Origin: Paramyrothecium sp. XJ0827
Taxonomy: Eukaryota; Ascomycota; Sordariomycetes; Hypocreales; Stachybotryaceae
Length of the DNA stretch: 64,000 nucleotides
Reading direction: 5' to 3'
Assembly: GCA_020881915.1 (NCBI GenBank)
Contig: JAJFPB010000001.1
Span: 1,426,001 to 1,490,000 of the forward strand
Positions 46,136-59,200 of the stretch are shown here, piece by piece (position 1 is the stretch's first letter; the number at the start of each line of letters is the position of its first letter). Both the position numbers and the translations under genes were made by a program. The notes under the pieces were generated by a model. It worked only from the letters and a program-made list of their open reading frames with translations, was not told the origin of the DNA and did not search any database.

Positions 46136-47740
46136 GGCGCAGAGAGACTGCTTTCCTAATCTTTCCTGTAAAACGAGTCGGCTAGAAGTGAAAATCTCCA
46201 ATCATCTATTAGAAAAGGGAAAGAGAAGAAAGAATCACAGCCGCATGGACCCAAGTCGATTGTAAATGAGTGAATGTGCGTTAACCTCCTAACGCAACTG
46301 AGCTATGTTCGGATGAAACTACGGCGCTCCTTGCTCGTCCATGGTGAGAGGAGACGAGAGCCGTTAGATGGGGTCAGGTCGGGTCAATAAGGACTTTGCG
46401 AGGCCACGAGCTTGTGGAGTTGTTCATCTCCCGGCTGAGTACATCACGATGCCGTTGAGGCTGTGGTTTCTTCGTAAACATGCTTCTAGGAATGCTCGAG
46501 GGAGCCGATTGACGCTGGAGGCTTATGTTGGTGGTGAAGGAATGCGTGTAAGTGAAACCCCTTTTTTCCCGGGACGGGCACCAAGGGCGCGGCCCTTCCC
46601 TCCCGTCCAACGTCGATTGTCAATTTTGGGGAGGGTCGTCCGCTCCAGGAACGAGGGCCGGCGAGATGTCTTTGGTCTTTCCAAACCGTCAATGGCGGCG
46701 GCGGCGGGGGGGGGGCAGAATCGGAGGTGGTTGAACCAGATTCCCGATGAGCGGCAAGTTCCACGGATGTCAAGGCCCAAGACACGACTCCTTTGGATCG
46801 TCAGTACGGTACGCCTCACGTGTCCGCCACACCAAACAACCCTTCACTCTCCCAGGTGGGCCATTCGCGGCATACCGGTTTTTTCATTCACCGGTTTCCG
46901 GAACATGCTAAAGGGAGATCTGCTCGGGCCACATAGAGCTCCCGCAGGAATGCCATCTTCATCCAGACTGTTTCGGGTCCGATGGGTGAGACAAAGCTGG
47001 GGGCAAGGTCAAAACTTCATCGGAAAGACGTGCTTTGTTGCAGTCCATCGTCCGCGGACGTGCGCGTCGGGCTTATGGCAGATCGAGCGGATGCTTGATC
47101 AGCTCCGTCTCAACGAATCGGGCACTGTCAGACGCGGGCGAGGAGTGAACCCCTAAAATGCACGTGGGAAAAGGACCATCAAAATCTTCCAGCGTTCTCC
47201 AGCATGGGAGTATACTGTCCGCTGCGTGCCTGTTGACTCGCTTTCGTTTGACGCGTCAAAGGGCAGTGGGTCTTGGGCCCAATGTACACAAAGATGTTAT
47301 GCTTGGGCAATTGTTTTGAGAATTGCCATGTTTTGTCGTCCCATACATATCATTACCCTCCTGCTCACCTGCGAGACGAGCTCATCCGACCTCTGGAACT
47401 TAGATCTGAGGGCGAGTCAGTGAAAGATTCGAATGCCTTCCGTAGGAAAGTATTTGTACAGTAGTAATTCTATTAATCATTAAAAGCTGTAAGTAGATCA
47501 GTAATACATAGCTCAGCTGCCTGCACACGTTTCGACCCGAATATCCACTAAATCATCGTTTATTGACTCGATGTTGTGAATCGAGGCTTCCGTCCGCTTC
47601 AATCGAGCACTCTATAGTGAATCAGACGGTTTCATTGTGCAGTCGTACTGGGCACCAATGCATTGCCCATTTATGCCAGTATCCCTCTCTATGTGACTCA
47701 GGGTTTTTTTTATACAAACATAAAAGATGCCATCTGTTCA
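46136..47740. other. Intergenic: promoter of the giant GH17 gene and 3' region of LCB1
   Basis: 1.6 kb. A 262-codon plus-strand frame (46368-47156) is Arg/Pro/Gly-rich with no recognisable domain and is probably fortuitous. The part next to the GH17 start holds its promoter, but I can assign no specific element. Confidence 0.45.
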
Positions 47741-49551
47741 TCAGTTTGCTTTGTTGCTCGTCTTGCGAGTCATGACCTTTGTTATGGCATGGCGAATGGT
47801 GACTCCGGCCTTTTCAATGTCCTTCTTAGGCAAGGCTGAGGTGACGCAGACTTTGAGTGCTGGCTTGGGGTACCAACTGTCGTCTTTAGGACGAATGGCA
47901 TTCGTGAGCGGCCGCGTCTTGAGTCTTGTAATCATAACACCGTTGGCGAGAGCCTAGAGGAAATTAAACCCGGGAGATCAGCATAGTTCGTGACAAAGAC
48001 TCGGGAGCTGGGGCTTTAGTATGTCTAAGACCGGGAAAGAAGTGGTGGAAATTGTCACTGACCTCGTCAACACACTCCATTAGAATGCGTTCCTGGTCCT
48101 CCACGGCCAGATTCCGGGCCTTGACAACATCCGGCTTCAAGACGAGTAGCATGATGGGGTTATCCAGAGCGCTGGTGCACATGACCCAGTCGCTGCGAGG
48201 ATCAAGTTGTGCCTTCATGGCCTTGATGTTCTCGCGGCATTGGGTGAGGATATCTGGATTAGATTGCAGCAGGTTCACCGTCTCGCTCGCCGTCATGGCC
48301 ATCATCGCGGGCAGAGCAGCCGAGTACGTGTACGCCGAAGAAGTGATGCGCTGATGCTCGACAACGTCTTTGGAGCCAGCGCAGAAACCGCCTGCAGCGC
48401 ACAAGGGGCCAGAGAGTGCACCGATGATCATGTCGACTTGCTGGGGATCGACATTTTGTGCCTCCGTTAAACCCCGGCCAGTGCGGCCAAGGACACCGAA
48501 GGACCACGTCTCATCCAGAATGATACGGAATTTGTACTTCTCCTTCAGCTCAACCAGTCTGGGCAAATCAGCCGCATCGCCGACTGTTTCGAATAAGCCT
48601 TCTGTAACAATGAAGCGTCGCGTCAGCTTTTTCGCCTTTGCCTGCTCTGCCGCCACGCTCTTCATCACCCTCTCGAGGCCATCCATGTCTCCGTGGTCAA
48701 ACCATTTGATGCTGCTGCGCGACGCTTGCAGGCCCTTGCGGATGGAGTAGTTGACAGCTTTGTCGGCGATAATGACATCGCCGCGCTTGCAGAAGGTAGG
48801 AATCGCGCTGGAGCTGACGGAGAAGGACTGGGCGTAGACTATGCAGCCCTCGGTGCCAAGGAAAGCGGCGATATCAGCCTCTGCCTTAACGTGGACATCC
48901 TGGGTGCCGTAGAACTGAGGGGGGCCGCAAGGGCCCACACCGTAGGTGCGCAGAGTTTGGATAGCTTTTTCCTTGATTTGTTCGTTCGCATTGAAGTTGT
49001 AGAAGTTGTAGGAGGCGAGGTTGGTAACGGTCCGGCCATTCGATAGCTTCGTCTTTGGACCGGTAGGGCTAGATCCAGGCAGCACGATTAGCCGGATTCG
49101 CTTGAAGAAGCACAGGATAGCAGGGCTGTCTTACCCTACGATGACAGGTACCCTCTCAGCCTCGGCCTCTTCGACGGCTGTCCTCTCTCCCACAAGAGGC
49201 TCGGGCGCCCAGTCATCAATGAGTTCGTCGATTTCCTGTCCTCGCAATCAGGGGTCAGCGCGCCGTATCCAGTCTTCCATCAGGGGGGGCAGCCTGCAAA
49301 GGTCGGGCATTTCCCCTTACATCTTCTCGCAGTTTGACGTAGTTCTGGGTGTGCGTCGAGTATGAAGGCGACAGCAGATACCGGATGAAGAAGAGAACGA
49401 GCACGAGCTCGATTGCCGAACGGATCGGGTCGTTCTGGTAGCTGGAGCGGATGTAACGGACGAGGACGGCGGAGCCAGGAACCTTTTGGAACGCAACTGA
49501 CGCCTGCTGCAGAAGCTCGCCTGCCTGGATTTGCAGGCTGTCCAATTCCAT
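47741..49551 (-). CDS. lcb1: Serine palmitoyltransferase subunit 1 (LCB1)
   Basis: Regulatory subunit of the ER heterodimer that condenses serine with palmitoyl-CoA, the first step of sphingolipid synthesis. Exons 49551-49321, 49235-49135, 49068-48063 and 47953-47741 (GT-AG) give 516 aa. A membrane-anchoring N-terminus (AIELVLVLFFIRYLL) precedes the PLP-dependent aminotransferase fold, with TVTNLASYNFYNF, YGVGPCGPPQFYGT and ILDETWSFGVLGRTGRG. As expected for LCB1, the PLP-binding lysine of LCB2 is absent; the equivalent stretch reads GALSGPLCAAGGFCAGS. The Cys in GPCGP matches the human SPTLC1 Cys133 region. The second exon is only 101 bp and restores EIDELIDDWAPEPLVGER, matching the family. 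Without splicing, the main exon looks like a 373-aa truncated protein. Confidence 0.95.
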
Positions 49552-50366
49552 TGTCTAGTAAGTGACGGCAAAAGAGTGGCCGCGCGTGAGGGTCGAAGAG
49601 AGAGAAGCTCGCGTGATTGTGGTGTTTCTCAAAGTCGATGGAGCGTTAATGTGCGTCGACACCTCGGAATTGAACTTTATCTCAAACGGCTGCTTTGGTG
49701 TTTTACGCGGTCTCCAGGAAGCGGCGTGTCAAGAGTGCGAGGTACTCAGTACCCGCTTTAACCAAGCCAACGCTGCGTGAGCAAAAGTACCAGAAACTAA
49801 TGGTTTGGAGCGTCTAGCTTACCATGAGGTACCGCAGTGGAAATTTACCACGTCAGGGGGTGGTAGGGGCTTGCGTTCCCAGAAATAGTAGCTATTGTAG
49901 GGAGACCACGTCCTTACCAAGGAGAAAATGGTCAAGCGGGTGCACCGGAGATTGGACAGCCATTAAGAGTCGTCATTGGTAACAATGGCATTGGTATAGC
50001 CAATTTTCGCAATCACGAACATTCCCCCTACGGGAGTACGGAGAACGCGGCGTCGACAGTTCAGATTCATCAGATTATCGAGCCATGTCCTTGTTCTTCA
50101 ATGCAAAGGTATCACACCAGAAAACATCGTTCAGATGCTGACAGGATTATCATAAATATGGAGGTGCAAAGTCTACATTTACATCATATAACAACCCTCC
50201 CAATGCCTATTCGTCTTGTGTGCAAATTGGACAGGAACAGCAAAAAGTCCCAGGCAGAAAAACAAAAACAGAATTATAACACGTCAGGGGTACCATGAGT
50301 AGCCAGGCTATCATAGGGCACTAGCTGACACTTTGCTCAATTCGCTAGACTCTCTCTCTTCTTCTT
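49552..50366. other. Intergenic: LCB1 promoter and FKS1 3' region
   Basis: 815 bp between tandem minus-strand genes. Contains GGTACC at 49828 and 50289 and an AT-rich stretch near 50240-50285. No gene is seen. Confidence 0.5.
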
Positions 50367-53300
50367 TTAGAAAAGCCTGAGATTATCCGTCGCCTTCGCT
50401 TTCTCGGACATCTCACTGGCTAGAACGCCAGAGTAGCTCGCCGCGCCAGTACCAGTGACGGAACTGGCGAACGTGTTGTTTTTGTTGAAAGTAGGCTGCA
50501 ACAATCTGAAACCAGCCAGGTCTTTGAGCATGCCCTCGATGTTGGGCAGAATAGTATCGCCCATCACGATGGGGGCCACGATGAGAGCAACAAACACGAC
50601 CAGCAGGACGAAGTAGAGAATAGCATATCGGATGACACGTCTGCGTCGCAATTTTGACTGCTTCATCGAATAGATAGGTGGGCGAATCTGGCGACTACAA
50701 AAGAGTTAGCAACAATGAAACCAATCGCGTTATCTTCAAGATGGCGTACCTAGGCCTTAGCCAGAAGAGGAGAATTGAATGCAGGACATCGATCTTGGGG
50801 ATGACGATGAGCGGTAGCATCACAAAGAGAAGGAAGTGGCCAAGCAAAAAGTCGGCGGCAAACATGCCCAGTTCCGTGATTTTGCAGAGGAACTCGCGAG
50901 CAGGTTGCGAGATGGAATGCCAGCCCATGGAGTACCATTTGCCGGTCCAGAAAGCAATATTGGCATCATCAGTCTTCATCTCTCGTGTCAGAGCTAGGGC
51001 CACGATGAGCTTGAAGAAGAACCTCTGAAGAGCAACGACGGCGATCATTCCAGAGAGCGTGCGCGTGAAGTTGAAACTCTCCAAGACAAACATGGCCTCG
51101 AAGAAGATGATGAGGAAAATAACAGCCAACGCATGTGCGATGCCAGCCAAAACACTACCAACCTTCTTGCAGCAGAGCCCGAGGACAGGCCCCATGCAGC
51201 AAGCCATCGCGAACATGACAAGCAAGACGCCAGCATTGATAGCAACGGGAGCAAAGGCGACAATGAGTACACGGATGAGGGAATGAGTTTGTTTGAACTC
51301 ATCTTCGTCAACTCCTGGGTTACTCCGCGAGTTTACACCTGTCTGCGCATTGATGAAGAGATACGGGATGACACAGACAGCAGCGTACAGCAACGGTCCA
51401 AAAATTTCACTAAAGAAAAGGTTGGTAACTGCAGCACGAGGAACGTCGGCTGACATCTTGCCCGAAGGGTCGCCCAGGCTCTTGCGCTTGTATCCCGTGA
51501 TTCTCGTTCGGGACAAGCGACAGAATGCAATCCAAGAGGAGGCGTGAGTTCTAGAATTGCCTCGGGAAAGCCAGCGGAGAAAATCGCGGTAATCGATGAA
51601 GAAGTCGTTCCAGGCAAACTGATGAGGGTTGTAGAAGAACGGTGAGATGGTCAAGCCGAACAACGTCACCCAGAAGTAGATGAGTGCAGCATGCCAAACA
51701 GTCAAGGTCGCGAAGAGCAACATGAGCAGTACTCGAGCACCGAAGTAAATGGCCGGACCGGCAAACCGCGAGTAGAGGACGCCAAAGGGAATGCGAGCCG
51801 TGGCAAAACCACGACCAGTACCGATATATCTAGCTCCACCGAACGAAATGTTTTGCTGCACGGAGTTCGAATAAATCTGGCAAACAAAGACTTCGAAGAA
51901 CGGGGAGATAGAGCCCAGGTGCTTAGCGAAACGGGTGGCTGCACGCCAGAGACCACGTTCAGTAAGTACTTGAACGAAAAGTGGGACGAAGGCCAGGAAG
52001 AAGACGACGAAAATGGAGAAGATACTGCGCGTCACCCAGTCCATGATGGCATCGGTGTTAGAGCAGCCCGTTGGGTATAGGGGATCGGTAATAGGAACCC
52101 TTCGGTTGTAATCGCATCGCACAGTTTCGTGGCGTAGGGCGCCGAAGTTGAGTAGTACGATCATGAACAGCTGCACGGACAGCATGATGAACATGTTGTT
52201 GACGTGGAAACCGGCGTGCGCATAGTAGAAGGATAGGAAGCGGTCAAGAGGAAGTTGGGTGCCGAGGTAGTAGTACTCACGGGAGAGCAGTTGCTCACCC
52301 ATACCAGTGCCAATCTTGGTCGTGAAGTTGAGAATTGAACCAAATCCAAGATCACGACCCTTGCCACACTGGTAGTACTCGCAATGCTTGATACGGCCGC
52401 CTCTCAAGATAGCATTCATACCAGCGAAAATATCTTCGTTCAGATGCAATCCTTTCTGGGCTTTGGAGACACCACCACGGGTTGTCATGAAGATACCGTT
52501 CAAGAAATCAGGGTGACCATAGTGTAGCTTGCCACCAATCTGCGCCAAGGTTCGAGCAAAGAGGGTACCGAACGTCTGTTCCTTTCCGGCGGCAATATCA
52601 CCGAGAATACCAATATTTTCAGAGAAAATGTACTCGCGGGCACCTAGAATGGCAACAGGTGCATCGCCTTCGTTCTTAACTCCAGGAGTGTATGGGGAAA
52701 CATTGTCTTGTTTCATCTCCTCGAATTCAGCGAGGACACTGCGAATCTTCAGACACTCCTCGAGATAATTATCCTGGTTGGCATCGATGAGTTGGATATA
52801 TTCGCCGCGATAAAAGATCAAGGCGTGGTTCTGGTTGTCAGATTTGCCGTCTCCCAGGATGGGGTTGCCTGAGAGCTGGATCCTGAACTTAGGCTTTCGC
52901 ATACCATTCTCCATGACTTCGGAGTGACCATCCACAAGAGCAGAATACAGACGAGGCTCCTCGCCTTCTGCCACAGGAGGCTCTTCGTCAAGGTACGCAA
53001 TTTGAAGATCTGGATAGGCACGGAGAAGAAATTCGGCGTTCTCCATCTCCTCCTTTTTGAACTTAGAATAGCGTTGCATGGAGACGACCAGCTTGAACTT
53101 TCGCCGAGCCATGCGTTCGAGTTCACGTTCCAGTTTGTCAGAGTTGCCACCAAACATTTGGACAACTTCAGGGTTTTCCACGCGGTATAGCAGCTTAATG
53201 GCGCGGCTGTAGTTCATGAAGCCAGAGATCGTGCGGTACAGTGTCTGGAAGCGAAGCGATGCCCAGATACGGGTTCGAAGAGTGTACTCGGGCGCCGATG

Positions 53301-56296
53301 ACTTGAAACCGATGCAGTAGAAAGGAAGATCGTCAATCTTGCTCTTTGCTGTATCCTTTTCATCCTTTTCGGTCTCGCCGTTCATTTGCATCGTTTCGTC
53401 AGCCAGTATCTTCGTGTCCTTGACAAAGCAATCCCACTCGTGGGGGTGCAGCTGTTTCAGGTACTCCAACAAGGTAACGCGAGAGTATGGCTCGTCCTCA
53501 CGGATAATCTCACGAAGCGACAAGAGAATCTTCTCGCTATAGTGAGGAATCATAACGGTGAAGGTTGGCATGTTGTCAACGGGAAGCGGCTCTGGGATGG
53601 GCGTCGAAAGAGACTGGGCGAAGAAGGAGATGCGGCGTTCGGCTTCGCTGTTGGCGGGGAAAAATTCCGTCTTGAAGGAGTGATCTTCCTGCGACACGAA
53701 GAAAGTAGGAGCCCGCAAAGTTCGCTTTCCTTCTTGCTCCGATGGGACTTGATGATACAGGAGCTTCTGCACGTGGTCGATGGACAAAAGATGTTCGCGG
53801 TACATGGAAATAACAATAGCGTTCCAGACCTGAGAGATCAGGACTTTGGGCTTGTACTTGATCTCCATGTCTGTTGTAGCCAGCACCTTTGAATAGATAC
53901 GCTTAGGCAGACGAGAGAAGATGTTCCTCCAAGGCGTCCAAATTGAAGCGCCAATGTAAAAGGAACGAGCGATGGAGAATGCCGTGTTGACAAGGACGTA
54001 GAAGAGATAGGTATCAAGGAAGAAGAAAATGAGGTCTGTGAAGGCCATAATTGCGAGGAGAATGATTGGGTGGTTCGCACAAAGGTGTTTTCCAATGGTA
54101 GCATCTCCAAGGCAGGTCGACGTGTCCATGAGCGCGAGATATCGAATTGAGTCCCTAAAGGAGAGAGTCAAGTAGACGTAAGACTCGCCGAATTTGAGAC
54201 CAAAGACAACACACCAAAGTCCAAAGGACATGGCCATGTCGTTACCCTTCAATCGAGGCCAGCTAGCCGTGAATGTCTGACTGGCGACATATCTTCTCGA
54301 GTTCTTTGTCAGGTAGCTGCCGAAGAGTCCTCCCAGTGGCATGATGGCAAAGAAGAGGAATGTGAGGAGCGCAATGACGAAGTGTACGATACCGATGATC
54401 TTGTCAATAGTGGCATCGCCGGGAAGCAGGAAGACCTTGACTCCGGGTCCAACATTCACCGCAAGTACGACAATGAGAAACAGTAATCGCTTGGTCAGGT
54501 GTTGAGCGCCGGCCCATTTGCGAGGAACATACGCCCATTCAGCGATCGTCGCCAATACTTGAATCAAGGAGGCGATAGCACCGCCAAAACCAGCGAGGGA
54601 GAATTGCTTGCCCTCGGGTGGCTTCTGGTTCGCTTCTTGTTCATAATTCTCAACCAGAAGGGTAGGTGCGTTGAAGGTGGTGAAGAACCAGAAAATGGTG
54701 AAATGAATGATCCAGATACGATTGAAGTTGACGAGCAGATGGAACCAAGATCGAGACTCTTTGTAAGTCTTGAAGAAACACTTCTTCCAGTTCACATCCT
54801 TGAGCTTCAAGTATCGCTCGGCGGGAGGCACGTCGACAAGCTTGCTCTTATCCTGCATGACGATCCGATCAATTCCCTCAGGATACCAGAAAAGCTGGTT
54901 GCAGTCATCGTAACCAATGATGTGCTTGTGATCACGCTCACGTCGGACATAGACACCGTTGAGGATCTCGTATCCTTGGTCTCGAACGTACTGGTAGAGA
55001 GGCGTGATGACGTTGTTCAGGAAGGTAAACTCGTCGACTGGCTCAACCAGCGCCTGGCAAGCTGGCGAGTTGTAGTAGTCATCGGCGCACTTGAAGATAA
55101 AGCACAGGCACTCTGGCATGAATCGGACCTGATTGGCTTCACCCCAGCAGAGGAGGTAAAGAGCAATCTGCCGAACACGGTCGTGTTGAGACATGCGATT
55201 CATGCGTGTCTTCCAGCGGTACTCCGCAGCCTCTAGGCTGTCATCACCCTCGAGGTCTTGAAGAGTCTCGTCTTCATTACCATCCTGCCCCTTCTTCTTC
55301 TTCTTATTCTTCTTCTTCTTTGATCCAAAGCCTTTGCCGCTGGCATTGGCAAAGCCAACGGAGTCATCCAAGTCCAGGTGGGCAGCAAAATACCACTTGC
55401 GGTAATTGGCGTTATCACCGCCAATGTAGTCGGCATGCAGAGACAGGAGCGCTTGGTTCGGGGTCATGCGAGATGCCCTCGAGTCGAGGAGAACCATGAA
55501 GTGGTCATACATGTTCCGCATGCTGTCACGCTGAAAACCGAACTTAGATGTCAAATCCATAAAGATGTCCTCGATCTCCTCCTTTGAGAGAGGGATCTGT
55601 GCGTCTGAAGTCCATGCAGGGTAAGGTTCACGGGAGCGCTGGCCAGCAGGCAGTACATTGCCGTAGTCCATACCGTAGTTGGGAGATGATGCACCAGATG
55701 ATCGGTTTCCAGCATACGAGATCTGGGACGAGGGGGGGCGGTAACCTCTGCCACCCTGCGAATCACCATAGCTGTTGTAGCGCTCGTCACCACGACCATA
55801 GTAGTCCATCTCGGCGGCACGGGCCATATCAGACCTCATGGTGAAGTCACTGAAAGTCTCCGATTCTTCCTCGGATCCGTGGCGGCCGCGGCGGTCGTCG
55901 TACCCTTGGTTGTAGTCTTGATCATAATAACCCCCCTGGCCTTGGCCATTGCCGTAGTAGTCATCTTGGTATTGATCTTGGCCATCGTAGTAACCGCCAT
56001 CCTGGTGGTACGGGTTGTTCCTATCAGCATTGTAATAGCCGCTGCAAATCACACGTCAGTTTTTATACATAATTGCGACTCTGCGGTAAGCAAACTTACG
56101 ACTCATCGTAATATCCGTCACCGCCTTGGGGGCCACGGTTGTCACGGTTGTCGTAGCCGTTGTTATCATAGTACTGGTCGTCTTGGTAGTAGCCGTCGGC
56201 CTGGGCATTGTTCGGATGGCCATTTCCTTGCTGGCCGCCCGGATGACCGTAGCCATCGTCGTAATGGTCGTTACGACCACCTGGGTATCCCGACAT
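50367..56296 (-). CDS. FKS1: 1,3-beta-D-glucan synthase catalytic subunit (GT48)
   Basis: Plasma-membrane enzyme that polymerises UDP-glucose into wall beta-1,3-glucan under Rho1 control; the echinocandin target. Exons 56296-56100, 56041-50750 and 50694-50367 (GT-AG) give 1,938 aa, normal for the family. The N-terminus is Gly/Tyr/Asp-rich and presumably disordered, followed by a Lys-rich [13 protein letters not shown] patch. The FKS1 domain 1 lies near residues 290-400, then the first membrane cluster, the large cytosolic GT48 region (~residues 790-1340), and a second membrane cluster to the end. The last splice restores [20 protein letters not shown], a conserved block. Echinocandin hot spot 1 reads Y689-LTLSFRD-S697 and hot spot 2 begins D1400-WVTRSIF; both differ from the yeast forms. 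Single copy in the window. Confidence 0.97.
54148..54174 (-). other. FKS1 echinocandin hot spot 1 segment
   Basis: Encodes residues 689-697, YLTLSFRDS. Yeast Fks1 hot spot 1 (639-647) is FLVLSLRDP. The first Phe is Tyr here and the terminal Pro is Ser. Confidence 0.85.
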
Positions 56297-59200
56297 GATG
56301 CAAGAAATTAACTGTTGCGTCATCCGTTAGCTATTCAATTCTGAAATCCAGAGTAAGAAGGAGAAATGTCGTACGCCGTGGCTAGCATAAGGAGAGTCTG
56401 ACGTCTAGGGAGTGGACGTTACAAACTGAAGACAGCTCCAATGATTCAAGCCGCCAAATTAGTGTGTTGGAAGAGAGCGGTCGGGCTGTGCTTGAAGTCG
56501 ATCTGACGGAGAGACAAGTTGCTTATAAAATTGCTCGATGGATTATTTAAAAACGAGTTGGTGGTTGGAAGCGATGTTGTTCAACCAATGCGTCCAATCC
56601 CTTAACGAATCTCTCAAACGAGGGTCGAGGTACGGTGTCCACAGTATGCAGGAAAGAATGTTTTTGTAGACGTCGTAGCGGGCGGTACAAGATGTGGACG
56701 GTTCGAGATTTGGCACTCTGGCAAAAGATGCGACAGACGGGAGAGCACGTCGTTGTTGACGCTGAAGGCCCTTTCGACACCGAGAGGCTGCCGGAGTAGA
56801 GGGCTAAGCGAAGGAAGCGACGTTCGAAAGCGAGCGGAACGACAGGATCGCCTCTCTCACGCAAGAGAGCCAAGAAAAGAAAAGGACACGGAGAAAAAGA
56901 AGAGGTGATGCACCGCTCAACACAGAGGCGGAATGCGGGATTGCAGGACAGAAGAGAAGGAGAGAACGAAGGCACGCAGAGTAGAGCCGGGGAGTTTTTG
57001 GCGCGGTGGAGATTTAGGGAGGTTTGGTTAGGGGTGGTTAGGGGGGAAGGAGAGGGTGCGTATGGGAGTGGCTGTGGTGGGGTACCTGTTGCGCAGTGTA
57101 GCCTGAGGTACTAGAAACCATTCTCTTCACTGTTGCCACACATGCTTTCGAGTGACGGGGACCCAAGCAATACCTGGTTCCCGCAATTTGAAGCCGCGTC
57201 AGGTACCTACCTTGCTCTGGTCAATGCAGTGGCAGGTTAACAGGATTATTGTGTAAGGTAAGGTACCTACGGTATCTCAGAAGGCCGGCAAGTTGGTAAG
57301 ATCCACATGCAGACACCGGGGCCATTGATGCGAAGCAGGGTACCTTGCTTTATTGTACAGCCCATCGGATTGGAGTCCTCGTCCCATCCCGAGGTGTGAT
57401 CGACCAAGCAAATCTGCTACTGTGGGAAAAATTATTCATAGCCATACATAAGGTAGGATGGTGAAGCATTTGTCCTTCTGACTACGAGCAATGAATGCCG
57501 ATCTCTTTCTGCCTCCCCCCCCCTCTTCGTCGGATTGTACAATAACCCTCTCGTGTGCTTCACTCTCGCCGTCTTCGCTAGAGCACAATGCTTTACAATC
57601 CCGGCCGAATCGGTACTGGTTAAAAAAAAAAAAATCCATCGGGCACTGCTCAAACCTGTCCGTGGCAGGGAGTGGCAGGAACCGCATTCTCAGCGAGACA
57701 AGGGAGGGAGGGGCCTGTTAGGGGCAACAAGAAAGCTGCGCCGCCAGGCAAAAAAGTGATGTACCTGCAGCTTGACCAATGTGCGTCCGGTAGTGGCCCA
57801 GTGTCTTCCTAGTAGCGGGCGCATTGGTCTTGGTGCGTGGCGGTACCTGGCGAGGACTCTTGATCTACTTTTAGCCTGCCCGGGTTCACCGGGAGGATTT
57901 CGAGGCAGTACATTTGCACAACCGCTGAATGGCTGTCTTCGTGTGCGCTAAATCAACGACTGCGACTCCATCGGTTGGCTGCCAAATCCGTCCTTGGTTG
58001 GTCCAGCGTGTCCCGTCCCACACATGCAGTCAGGGGTGGGATGACGAGAAGAGCCCGTCTTCAGAACTTCAGGGGGTGGGCCGGCCAGTGACGCGCGTCG
58101 CCATTGGCCGCCCCTGAATTAGACGGGACACATCCGTCTGGATTCGACACAGCTTCGCAAATGCGCATGCTGATTAGTCCGGTCCACCAAGAGGCAGAAA
58201 GATACGGATTGTGCTAAAGATGGAATTGGCTAGGCCGGCCAAGTCTTCGCGCAACACTGTGCGTCGAAAGGGTTACCCTACATGGTTGGGCTCGGAAATC
58301 ATGGACTATGTAGTGAGGTAGAAGCCGGCATAGAAGGGAAACCTTTGTGATCTATTTTAACGATAATCTTGCAGATGCGCTGGATAGACTTGCAGAATCA
58401 AGGTAACGGGATTAATATCAAGATTATAGGGCCAGCATCTTTATTTTTCGTTGGATGGGAATCATTCAAAAGCGGCTCGCCAGGCATGCTGAAGCAGGGC
58501 AGGAGTACATGGAAAACCTGTTTTCGGCGGCCTTTTTAGCCTCAAAGGACGGGACCGGTCTTGGCCGCTCGACTTACGAAGTACACCAATCCCAACACAT
58601 TCCCTCAAAATCGCCTACAGCTCGGATTGTGGCTAGTGGCAACGACACAAGGAACAAACACGAGGATTGGCAAAGCCGTATGATACACTGCCAGGTGGTC
58701 ACAGTAGTAAATCAACACAAATACGATGTTGCATCGCTCGTGCTGCTCTTCCCATCACCACTTTGTCTCCAAGCGTATCCGGATATGGAAGTCCGAGCAA
58801 GAACTGCTTAATAATGCGAAAAGTCGTACCCAACTTCGTTACGAGAAACTGATTGCACTTTTAGAACGCCGCGTTGCCCGCCAGTCTACGCCAACTGAGA
58901 GCTGGTTTCGTGATATCCACTTCCCGCCGTGCTACCAAGGACTTGGGATGCTGGTCTCCGCTTGTACTGCTTGGGAACAAAGTGACCAGCCCGCGCGAGC
59001 GACTCGTTTTTTTCTTCCTCACACTTACTCGTCTATGACGACACGAGCGGAAATCAACAGTGGGGTTGCTGGGATGAGGACCCGGCTTATGGACAACAGC
59101 GGCAAAACATCAGGGGCGCTTTCATTAATGGAGCCGCACAATTCAAATAAGAAATCGTGATATCCAAGGTTAGCCCGCCCACTCATGCTTATCAAGCGGT

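Noticed and set aside
46250..46325. tRNA-like string (TAGCTCAGTTG on the minus strand)
   Set aside because: It resembles an A box, but there is no B box (GGTTCGANTCC), no acceptor-stem pairing and no anticodon arm that fits.
46368..47156. 262-codon plus-strand frame upstream of the giant gene
   Set aside because: Arg/Pro/Gly-rich and featureless. It could be a divergent gene only if transcripts and orthologues exist, which I cannot check.
48063..49085. Reading LCB1 as a 373-aa protein beginning MLPGSSP
   Set aside because: That start is a GTG inside the preceding intron. Splicing 49135/49068 restores the conserved N-terminus and a 516-aa protein.
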